NCBI RefSeq assembly: GCF_018904615.1 | Contig: NZ_JADCNH010000012.1 | Span: 1-64,000, forward strand | Source: Verticiella alkaliphila | GTDB taxonomy: Bacteria > Pseudomonadota > Gammaproteobacteria > Burkholderiales > Burkholderiaceae_B | Length of the DNA stretch: 64,000 bases | Direction of reading: 5' to 3' | Shown here: positions 17,260-24,417 of the stretch, in pieces | Layout of the letters: each line of letters opens with the position of its first letter | Position numbering within the stretch: the first letter of the stretch is position 1 | Made by a program: the position numbers and the translations under genes | Notes under the pieces: generated by a model | Seen by the model: only the letters and a program-made list of their open reading frames with translations | Databases searched by the model: none | What the model was told of the DNA's origin: nothing

Positions 17260-17975
17260 TCAGCGCGCGGCGACCTTCGCCAGGCGCTCTTCGAACGCCG
17301 CACGGGGCAGGGCGCCGCCCACGCGGGTGCCGTCGGCAAAGATGATGGTGGGCGTGCCGCGCACGCGCAGCTTCTGGCCCAGCGCCACCATCTGCGGCAG
17401 CGGCGCGTCGCAGCTGGCCGTGGCCGGGCGCTTGCCTTCGATCATCCAGGCATCCCAGGCCGCTGCCTTGTCCTTGGCGCACCAGACGTCACGCACCTTG
17501 TCGGCCGAGTCCGGCGCGAGCATGGGATACATGAAGGTGTGCACCGTGATGTCGTCCACCTCCAGCAGCGTGCGCCGGAACTGCTTGCAGTAGCCGCAGT
17601 TCGGGTCTTCGAACACCGCGATGTGCCGGCTGCCGTTGCCGCGCACCTGCGTGAAGGCGAGTTCCATCGGCAGGTCCGAGAAGGCCACGGCGTTGAGCTG
17701 CTCCAGGCGGGCCGTGGTGAGGTTGCGGCGCGATTCCGCGTCCACCAGCGCGCCCTGCATCACAAGCGCACGTCGGCATCCGTGTAGACGAGCTCGTCGC
17801 CGATCTGCACTTCGAAGAGGCCGTCATAGGGCGTGGCCGTGACGCTCTCCACAGGCACTCCGCCGAACTTTTCCGCGAAGCGCGCCTTGACGGTATCGGC
17901 GTCGGCGGCCCAGGCAGCGGCGGTGGCAAAGGACAGGAGAAGCGCGCCAGCGGCGCGCAGCAGACGGGACATCAT
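17260..17975 (-). pseudogene. dsbC: DsbC-type thiol:disulfide isomerase, frameshifted
   Basis: A periplasmic disulfide isomerase of about 238 residues in two overlapping frames. The first (17975-17760) gives a signal peptide (to AWAAD) and the DsbC dimerisation domain, ending DADVRL and a stop. The second (from about 17763) continues exactly where the first stops: MQGALVDAESRRNLT, then the thioredoxin domain with the active site NCGYCKQF and the cis-proline loop RGTPTII. One extra base in the codon after DVR would join them without loss. DsbC is normally a single chain, so this is a one-base deletion, real or from sequencing. A TGATG overlap would permit reinitiation, but the second product would lack a signal peptide and could not reach the periplasm. 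The gene lies 10 bases after the UbiH-type gene. Confidence 0.85.
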
Positions 17976-17985
17976 GGCAAACCTC

Positions 17986-19179
17986 TCAGAACTGGGATGC
18001 GCGGCGGATCAGCGCGCGCTTGGCAAAGGGCAACTGCTCGACGAGACGCATGCCCGCGAAGCGCAGCAGCCCGACCGGTGCCTGGTACAGGTGGTAGAGA
18101 CCATCGGTTGCCAGGCGCATGCCGGTGACGGGCTCGGCACGACCGCGCTGATAGCGGCGCAGCACGCGCTCGTCGCCGGGGCCGCGATAGGCTTCACGAC
18201 CGCCGACGGCCTCAGCCAGGGCATGGGCGTCGCCCAGCCCGAGGTTGAGCCCCTGGCCGGCCAGCGGATGCACGACGTGAGCCGCATCGCCGACCAGCGC
18301 CACGCCACGCGCCACGATCTGGGGCGCGGTGAGCAGCGTGAGCGGAAAGCCGTGCAGCGCCGAGCGCGGCGTGAGCCGGCCAAGACGCCCGGCCGTGACG
18401 TCGGCGAGCATGGCCGTGAGGCGCGGCCCGAGATCGTCCGGCGGCAGCGCCTGAAGTTCGGCGGCGCGCTCGCGCGGCATGGACCACACCATCGACACCT
18501 GCGCGCCATCGGCCGTATCCGGCAGTGGCAACAGGGCCAGCACGCCATGATCGGTGAACCACTGCAGGGCGGTGCCCAGATGGGGAAGCTCGGCATCCAG
18601 ATGCACGACGAGACCGGTGTGGTCGTAATCGCGCTGCTGCACGGACAGGCCTGCGGCGGCACGCAGCGGCGAGGCCGCACCGTCGGCCGCCACCGCGAGA
18701 CGCGTGGCCAGGCGGGCACCGCCTTCCACGTGCAGTTCGAGATCGCTGCTGTCGGTGCGGCGCGTGAGCCCGGTGAAGCGCGAGGCCGTCCAGGGCACGC
18801 CGAACACCTGCAGCGCCGTGCGCAGCGCGCGTTCGAGGGCCTGGCCTTCGACGATGCTGGCCAAGGCGGGCAGGCCGGCCTGAGCGGCAGCCAGATGCAC
18901 GGTGGCGCCGTCACCGGCGATGTCCATGGCCTCGACGGCCGTGATGCGTTCAGGCGGGATGGCACCCCAGGCGCCCAGCTGCATCAGGAAATCCTGGCTG
19001 GCCGGGGAGAGCGCGTAGACGCGGGGATCGAAGACGTCCGGCCGGGCGTCCGGCAGCGCCGGACGCGGGCCAAGCAAGGACACGCGCACGCCGCGTCGCG
19101 CCAGGGCGAGCGCGGCGGCCATGCCCGCGATGCCGGTGCCGACGACGGCGGCATCGAACGAGGTGGGAGAGGGTTGCAT
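17986..19179 (-). CDS. UbiH/COQ6-family FAD-dependent monooxygenase
   Basis: A 397-residue flavoprotein hydroxylase. It has the N-terminal GxGxxG FAD motif (VVGTGIAGMAAALAL), the DG-type motif (AVAADGAASPLR) and the GDAAHVVHPLAGQGLNLG motif that marks the UbiH/UbiF/VisC/COQ6 group. Members hydroxylate the ubiquinone ring (C5, C6 or C1) at the inner membrane. Which position this one acts on cannot be read from sequence. The pairing with dsbC just downstream is common in Bordetella-type genomes, where the gene is annotated as a ubiquinone-biosynthesis hydroxylase. Confidence 0.87.
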   Translation of the reverse strand: MQPSPTSFDAAVVGTGIAGMAAALALARRGVRVSLLGPRPALPDARPDVFDPRVYALSPASQDFLMQLGAWGAIPPERITAVEAMDIAGDGATVHLAAAQAGLPALASIVEGQALERALRTALQVFGVPWTASRFTGLTRRTDSSDLELHVEGGARLATRLAVAADGAASPLRAAAGLSVQQRDYDHTGLVVHLDAELPHLGTALQWFTDHGVLALLPLPDTADGAQVSMVWSMPRERAAELQALPPDDLGPRLTAMLADVTAGRLGRLTPRSALHGFPLTLLTAPQIVARGVALVGDAAHVVHPLAGQGLNLGLGDAHALAEAVGGREAYRGPGDERVLRRYQRGRAEPVTGMRLATDGLYHLYQAPVGLLRFAGMRLVEQLPFAKRALIRRASQF

Positions 19180-19180
19180 G

Positions 19181-19219
19181 CGGCAGCCTTTGGGTTCGGG
19201 CCCAGTGTACAGGCTGCCG
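19181..19219 (-). terminator. Long-loop inverted repeat after phoX
   Basis: Nine-base arms CGGCAGCCT (19181-19189) and AGGCTGCCG (19211-19219) flank a 21-base loop, 18 bases past the phoX stop and next to the ubiH-type start. It may terminate phoX transcription. Confidence 0.4.
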
Positions 19220-19237
19220 CCTCCCCCTGTCGGAGGA

Positions 19238-21259
19238 TCAGGTCCCGACCACGCCGCCGTCGTTCTTCCAGATCACGACGGTGGCCGAGCGCGGACGGCC
19301 GCCCTCGCGGGTGGGCCACTGCGAGAAGGCCAGCGGATCATCCTGCGGCGCGGCGGCCGGCTTGCGCGGGTGACTGCCGTACTCGCCCGGGTGCTGCACG
19401 TTGATGAAGACGTACTTCTGGTCCGGAGTCCAGGTGATGCCGGTGATCTCGCAGCCCGAGGGGCCGACGAGGAAGCGGCGGATCTCGCGCGTGGCGGGAT
19501 CGGCCACCAGCATCTGGTTGTTGCCCATGCCGGCGTAGGCACCGGTATTGGCGAACGAACCGTCCGTCTGGATCCACAGCCGCCCGTCGTTGTCGAACGC
19601 GAGGCCGTCCGGGCTGTTGAACATGTTGTCGGCGTTGACGTTGTCCGAACCCTTGTTCAGGCCCGTGCCCACGACCGGGTTGCCGGCCAGCACGAACAGA
19701 TCCCACGTGAAGGCGAGCGCGGCCGGATCGCCGTTCTCTTCGCGCCAGCGGATGATCTGGCCGTAGACGTTGTTGGCGCGCGGGTTGGCGTCGTCGGTGT
19801 TGCCTTCGCGGCGGCCGCTGTTGTTGGTGAGGGTGAGGTAGGGCTCACGGGTCTCGGGGTGGACGTTGACCCACTCCGGACGGTCCATCGGCGTGGCGCC
19901 CACGGCGTCGGCGGCCAGGCGGGTCTTGACCAGCAACTCGCCCATGTCGGCAAAGAGATCGCCCAGGGTGCGGCCGTCGGTGGTGCGGGTGGCGAGCACC
20001 AGCGGGATCCACTCGCCCGCGCCCATCATGTCGTTCTTGGTCGGGCCGTCGCCAAAGCGCGCGACGTACAGCGTGCCGGTCTCGAGCAGGTTGCGATTCA
20101 GCGCGGGGGTAGCGGCGTCGAACTTGTTGTCCGAGATGAACTTGTAGACGTAGTCGTTGGCCTGGTCGTCACCCATGTACACCACGACGCGGTTGTCGTT
20201 GGCAAAGGTGGCGGCGGCGTTCTCGTGCTTGAAGCGGCCCAGCGCGGTGCGCTTCTTGGGGGCGCTGGAGGGATCGAAGGGGTCGATCTCGACGATCCAG
20301 CCGAAGCGGTTGGATTCGTTGGGTTCCTTCACGTAATCGAAGCGGGCGTCGAAGTCTTCCCACTTGTAGCCCGAGCGCTGCGCGGACAGGCCATAGCGGC
20401 GCTGCTGGGCGTCGCGGCTGTCGGCGCCCGACAGGGTGCCGAAGTAGCCGTTGAAGTTCTCTTCGCAGGTGAGGTAGGTGCCCCACGGCGTGAAGCCGTT
20501 GCCGCAGTTGTTGACCGTGCCAAGCACCGACGTGCCCGACGGATCGGCGCTGGTCTGCAGCAGGCGGTGGCCGGCGGCCGGGCCGGTCAGGACCATCGGC
20601 GAATTCAGGTGCAGGCGACGGTTGTAGCGCGACGGGATCACGACCTTCCACTGGCCGCCCTCGAGCTTGACGTGGGCCACGGTGATGCCATGGGCGTGCT
20701 GGCCCTTGCGCACGTTGTCCAGCGTCCACTTGCCTTCGACGCCCGGCTCGATGCCCTTGGCGTAGAAGAACTCGTCGTTCAGGTACTCGTGGTTCATCAC
20801 CAGCAGGCCTTCGGCGCTGTTGCCCTCGGCCAGCGGGAAGAAGTGCATGCCGTCGTGGTTGTCGCCGAACTGCAGGGCCTGGGCGGCGCCATCGTTGCTC
20901 GCGTTGGGTTGCCAGGCGGGGCTTTGCGGGAAGAGCGGATCGCCCCAGGCACAGAAGACCTGGTGGCTGTAGCCCGTGGGCAGCGTGATGGCGTCCCCCG
21001 TGTTGGCGGCCACCTGCGTGAAACCCAGCATCGTCTTCGGCGGGGTGGGCGTGGGCGTCGGGGTCGGCTCGGGCGTGACCGTGTCGTCATCACTGCCGCC
21101 GCCACAGGCGGCCAGGCTCGCGCCCATGAAGCCGACGGCACCAAGACCCAGGCCACGCTTCATGAAGCCGCGGCGCGACACGATGCCGGCGACGATGTCG
21201 TTGAAGTGCCGGGTCTGCGTCGGGTTGGTGGAGGGGCTGTCCAGATCGATATTGCTCAT
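19238..21259 (-). CDS. phoX: PhoX-family alkaline phosphatase, Tat-exported
   Basis: A 673-residue PhoX-type phosphatase, a calcium/iron enzyme that releases phosphate from phosphomonoesters in the periplasm. The N-terminus has a twin-arginine motif (SRRGFMKRG at about 28-36) followed by a hydrophobic stretch and ACGGG, so it is Tat-exported and possibly lipid-anchored; a threonine-proline repeat linker (about 60-73) follows. Family features include LLVMNHEYLNDEFF, TCEENFNGYFG, FGWIVEIDP, GRFKHENAA, VVVYMGDDQANDYVYKF and SPDGLAFD. The ATG at 21259 is preferred because it opens the Tat signal. A triple Pho-box repeat lies about 70-100 bases upstream, supporting induction by PhoB under phosphate starvation. 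Confidence 0.93.
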   Translation of the reverse strand: MSNIDLDSPSTNPTQTRHFNDIVAGIVSRRGFMKRGLGLGAVGFMGASLAACGGGSDDDTVTPEPTPTPTPTPPKTMLGFTQVAANTGDAITLPTGYSHQVFCAWGDPLFPQSPAWQPNASNDGAAQALQFGDNHDGMHFFPLAEGNSAEGLLVMNHEYLNDEFFYAKGIEPGVEGKWTLDNVRKGQHAHGITVAHVKLEGGQWKVVIPSRYNRRLHLNSPMVLTGPAAGHRLLQTSADPSGTSVLGTVNNCGNGFTPWGTYLTCEENFNGYFGTLSGADSRDAQQRRYGLSAQRSGYKWEDFDARFDYVKEPNESNRFGWIVEIDPFDPSSAPKKRTALGRFKHENAAATFANDNRVVVYMGDDQANDYVYKFISDNKFDAATPALNRNLLETGTLYVARFGDGPTKNDMMGAGEWIPLVLATRTTDGRTLGDLFADMGELLVKTRLAADAVGATPMDRPEWVNVHPETREPYLTLTNNSGRREGNTDDANPRANNVYGQIIRWREENGDPAALAFTWDLFVLAGNPVVGTGLNKGSDNVNADNMFNSPDGLAFDNDGRLWIQTDGSFANTGAYAGMGNNQMLVADPATREIRRFLVGPSGCEITGITWTPDQKYVFINVQHPGEYGSHPRKPAAAPQDDPLAFSQWPTREGGRPRSATVVIWKNDGGVVGT

Positions 21260-21330
21260 GGGCGATGTTCCTGGTGCGTTGCGCTCGGGGCGAGTCGGGG
21301 CGGACGATACGCAGCCAGGATTGCGCTGTT

Positions 21331-21359
21331 GTGGCAGAAATATGGCAGAACTGTGACTG
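21331..21359 (-). promoter_or_regulatory. Pho box (three direct 7-base repeats) for phoX
   Basis: On the minus strand the sequence reads CAGTCAC, CTGCCAT and CTGCCAC, each separated by 4 AT-rich bases, giving exact 11-base periodicity. The Pho-box consensus is CTGTCAT repeated at 11-base spacing. Location ahead of phoX makes PhoB binding highly likely. Confidence 0.8.
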
Positions 21360-21415
21360 CCTGCGCGGCGCGAGGCGTGGCAGACTGATGCCGTTGTCAT
21401 GGAGAGTTCACGATC

Positions 21416-22387
21416 ATGTCGCTGTCTGCGCTTCCCACCTTCGATGATGTCCAGGCCGCTGCCGCTCGCCTGGACGGTCACGCGCACCGCACGCCCGTGC
21501 TGCGCTCGCGCACCCTGGACGAGGCGCTGGGCGCCCAGGTCTTCTTCAAGTGCGAGAACCAGCAGCGCATCGGCGCCTTCAAATTTCGCGGCGCGTTCAA
21601 TGCCTTGTCGCAGTTCGATGCCGCGCAGCGGCGGGCGGGTGTGGTCACCTTCTCGTCCGGCAATCACGCGCAGGCGATCGCGCTGTCGGCGCGGCTCCTG
21701 GGCATGCCGGCGGTGGTCGTCATGCCGCACGATGCGCCCGCCGCCAAGCGCGAGGCTACCGAAGGTTATGGTGCCGAGGTGATCGGCTACGACCGCGTCA
21801 AAGAGGATCGCCTCGCCATCGGGCGGGACCTCGCTGCGCGCCGCGGCCTCACGCTGATTCCGCCCTTCGATCACCCTGACGTGATCGCAGGACAAGGCAC
21901 CGCCGCACACGAGCTGCTGCAGGACGTGGGCGCGCTCGACGCGCTCTTCACCCCGCTGGGCGGGGGCGGGCTGTTGTCCGGCACCTGCCTGGCTGCGCGC
22001 GCCCACGCACCCGACGTCCGGCTGTACGGCGTGGAGCCCGAGAGCGGCAACGATGGCCAGCAGTCGCTGCGCGCCGGTCGCATCATCAGCATCCCGACGC
22101 CCGCCACCATCGCTGACGGCGTGCAGAGTCAGTCGCTGGGCGAGCTCACCTTCGGCATCATCCAGCGCGACGTGACGGATGTTCTGACGGTGACTGAGGA
22201 AGAGATCGTCGCCGCCATGCGGTTCCTGGCCGAACGCATGAAGCTGGTGGTCGAGCCGTCCGGATGCCTTGGGCTGGCGGCCGTGCGGCAGCTCGGCGAG
22301 CGCCTGCGCGGGCAGCGGGTGGGCATCATCCTGAGCGGCGGCAATGTGGACATGGCCCGTTATGGGGCGTGGCTCGCGGCGGCGTGA
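21416..22387 (+). CDS. PLP-dependent threonine/serine dehydratase-like (hydroxyaspartate ammonia-lyase type)
   Basis: A 323-residue fold-type II PLP enzyme. The lysine motif is GAFKFRGAFNA (Lys near 55), the phosphate-binding SSGNHAQA follows at about 80, the glycine-rich loop is PLGGGGLLSG near 184, and the C-terminal serine is in ILSGGNVD. Length and absence of an ACT domain fit catabolic threonine dehydratase, serine racemase or threo-3-hydroxyaspartate dehydratase, which cannot be told apart here. GGAGAG lies about nine bases before the ATG. Its start is 57 bases from the phoX Pho box on the other strand; the box is oriented toward phoX, so co-regulation is not implied. Confidence 0.9.
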   Translation: MSLSALPTFDDVQAAAARLDGHAHRTPVLRSRTLDEALGAQVFFKCENQQRIGAFKFRGAFNALSQFDAAQRRAGVVTFSSGNHAQAIALSARLLGMPAVVVMPHDAPAAKREATEGYGAEVIGYDRVKEDRLAIGRDLAARRGLTLIPPFDHPDVIAGQGTAAHELLQDVGALDALFTPLGGGGLLSGTCLAARAHAPDVRLYGVEPESGNDGQQSLRAGRIISIPTPATIADGVQSQSLGELTFGIIQRDVTDVLTVTEEEIVAAMRFLAERMKLVVEPSGCLGLAAVRQLGERLRGQRVGIILSGGNVDMARYGAWLAAA

Positions 22388-22447
22388 ATGTGCTCTACCC
22401 ATGGCGACATGGGCAGGCCGGCGGTGGCGCTATCGCCTGAGCCAAGG

Positions 22448-22462
22448 GGGGCGATGCGCCCC
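22448..22462 (-). terminator. Short GC hairpin after folA
   Basis: GGGGCG/CGCCCC arms with a 3-base loop lie in the 141-base gap between the convergent dehydratase and folA genes. It is the only evident structure there; a weak terminator candidate. Confidence 0.3.
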
Positions 22463-22528
22463 ACGGCTGCGGGGCCAGGGTGTCACGACCAGCATGGGCC
22501 GCGGTGTTGCCATGCGACGGCAGGAGGG

Positions 22529-23008
22529 TCAGCCGCGCACGTAGGTCACGAAGTCGAACGTGATGCCGTTCTCCGCAGGCTGCGGCTCGCGGGCCGCCTC
22601 GCGCCAGCCCTCGGGCAGCGGCGGGAACCACGTGTCGCCCTCGACGTCCTCGTGGATCTCGGTGGCGATGAGGCGGTCGGCGAGCGGCAGTGCGAGCGCG
22701 AAGATCGCCTCGCCGCCGATCACGAAGATCTCCTCGGCGTCGTGGCAGGCTGCGAGTGCATCGGGCAGGCTGGTCACCACGGTGGCGCCCTGGGCGGCAT
22801 AGCCCGGATCGCGGCTGATCACCACGTTGTGCCGACCCGGCAGCGGGCGGCCCAGCGATTCCCACGTCTTGCGGCCCATCACGATCGGCTTGCCCAGCGT
22901 GGTGCGCTTGAAGTGTGCAAGATCGCTCGGCAGCCGCCAGGGCAGGGTGTTGTCGCGGCCGATCACGCGGTTGCGGGCGTAGGCGACGATGAGGGAAAGC
23001 TGGGGCAT
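22529..23008 (-). CDS. folA: Dihydrofolate reductase
   Basis: A 159-residue DHFR reducing dihydrofolate to tetrahydrofolate with NADPH. Hallmarks are SLIVAYARNRVIGRDNTLPWRLPSD at the N-terminus (folate-binding Trp and acidic residue in PWRLPSD), GRKTWESLGRPLPGR, VISRDPGY and FVIGGEAIFALALP. ATG 23008 is chosen since MPQLSLIVA is the canonical start; upstream in-frame sequence is not DHFR. Thymidylate synthase, which makes the dihydrofolate substrate, is encoded at 34260, 11 kb away rather than adjacent as in many relatives. Confidence 0.96.
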   Translation of the reverse strand: MPQLSLIVAYARNRVIGRDNTLPWRLPSDLAHFKRTTLGKPIVMGRKTWESLGRPLPGRHNVVISRDPGYAAQGATVVTSLPDALAACHDAEEIFVIGGEAIFALALPLADRLIATEIHEDVEGDTWFPPLPEGWREAAREPQPAENGITFDFVTYVRG

Positions 23009-23145
23009 GGCAGGACGTGGGGCAGACGCGACCGCGCGGGCCGGGGCCGCCACTATAGCGCGCGTGCACAGCCTTGCCGACGCGCTCGGGCATGTGCCAT
23101 GCTGGGTGCCCCGGCGCGCTGTCGCGCCGTCCGCCCCTGCTACCC

Positions 23146-24342
23146 GTGTCCGCCCTCCTCGCTCGTGAACGTCTGCTCCTCTTGGCCATCGTCGCCGGCC
23201 TGATCGCTTACCCGTTGGAGCATGTGCTGCTCGAGAGCGGACGCATGGTGGCCTTGCTCGGGGCCGCCGCACTCGTCGCCGCCATCGTCTGCGCCTCGCT
23301 GCGGGTGGCGCACCATGCCGAGATCCTCGCCGAGAAAGTGGGCGACCCGTACGGCACGATGATCCTCACGCTCTCGGCCGTGCTGGTCGAAGTCATCGTG
23401 CTCGCCATCGTCGTCACCCACGATGCCTCGCCCACGCTGGTGCGCGACACCATCTACGCCGCCGTGATGCTGGACATCAACGGCATCCTCGGCCTCGCCG
23501 CGCTGATGGGCGGCCTGAAGCACGGCGAGTTGTCCTACAACGACGATTCGGGCAAGACCTACGCGGTGATGATCCTCACGGCCATGGGCATTTCGATGAT
23601 CGTGCCCGAGTTCATCCCGCAACAAAAATGGCAGGCCTATTCGGTCTTCACGATCTTCGCCATGCTGATGCTGTATGCGCTTTTTCTGCGCATGCAGACC
23701 GGGCCGCACAGCTACTTCTTCAGCTATGCCTACCCCGAGAAACGCCGGCGCAACCGTGGCCGCAAGCTCGGCGTGCTGCTGCAGGCGGCGCCGGCGCGCG
23801 CCCAGGCAGACGACGCCGTGGGCGCCGATGACGCGGCGAGCGTACCCGCGAGCCCTGCGGATGCCGAGGATGACGACGAGCCGCCTGTCACGACCCGCAC
23901 GGCCATCCTGACGCTGGTCGCCGGCGTGGTCGTGATCGGCGCGCTGGCCGAGGTGATGTCCGCGAGCCTGAATGTGGGTATCGAAGGCCTGGGCACGCCA
24001 CCCATCCTCATCGCGCTGGTGGTGGCCACCATCTCGGCCGGCCCCGAGATCCTGACCGCCCTGCGCGCGGCGCTCGCCAACCGCATGCAGTCCGTGGTGA
24101 ACATCGCCATGGGCGCATCGTTGTCCACGGTGATCCTCACCGTCCCCATCATGGAAGCCTGGGCGCTGTACCTGGGCGTGCCCTTCCAGATGGCCATGAC
24201 CCCGGTGCAGACGGTGATGGTGGCGCTCACGCTGATCGCCGCGGCCATCAATCTGGGCGACGGCCAGAGTAACGCCATCGAAGGCATGACCCACTTCGTT
24301 CTGTTCGCGACGTTCCTGATGCTATCGGGCCTGGGCTTGTAG
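23146..24342 (+). CDS. chaA: ChaA-type calcium/sodium:proton antiporter
   Basis: An integral membrane exchanger of about 398 residues from the Ca2+:cation antiporter superfamily. Two homologous blocks of about five helices each carry the acidic signature motifs (GTMILTLSAVLVEVIVL in the first, AGPEILTALRAAL in the second). They are joined by a cytoplasmic linker rich in acidic residues (ADDAVGADDAA, DAEDDDE). Expected role is export of Ca2+, Na+ or K+ in exchange for protons at the inner membrane. The start is uncertain: GTG 23146 begins directly before the first helix, while ATG 23092 or TTG 23074 would add residues with no clear counterpart. Confidence 0.88.
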   Translation: MSALLARERLLLLAIVAGLIAYPLEHVLLESGRMVALLGAAALVAAIVCASLRVAHHAEILAEKVGDPYGTMILTLSAVLVEVIVLAIVVTHDASPTLVRDTIYAAVMLDINGILGLAALMGGLKHGELSYNDDSGKTYAVMILTAMGISMIVPEFIPQQKWQAYSVFTIFAMLMLYALFLRMQTGPHSYFFSYAYPEKRRRNRGRKLGVLLQAAPARAQADDAVGADDAASVPASPADAEDDDEPPVTTRTAILTLVAGVVVIGALAEVMSASLNVGIEGLGTPPILIALVVATISAGPEILTALRAALANRMQSVVNIAMGASLSTVILTVPIMEAWALYLGVPFQMAMTPVQTVMVALTLIAAAINLGDGQSNAIEGMTHFVLFATFLMLSGLGL

Positions 24343-24417
24343 GCCCGTCGTCCCCTTTTGGCACGTATCGGCGGCTGATACCATCGGGGGCCCATACACG
24401 CGCTGGAACCCTCGGTT

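Noticed and set aside
17260-17975. Two separate genes (a small dimerisation protein and a cytoplasmic thioredoxin-like protein)
   Set aside because: Together they form a normal DsbC with one base missing; separate function is improbable.
19121-21388. A 755-codon open frame on the plus strand
   Set aside because: Antisense to phoX; Val/Gly/Ala/Arg-rich with no recognisable domain.
21260-22402. Upstream minus-strand extension of phoX (longer than 1000 codons in total)
   Set aside because: The extension is antisense to the dehydratase gene and lacks protein-like features; the Tat signal at 21259 marks the real start and a Pho box lies inside the extension.
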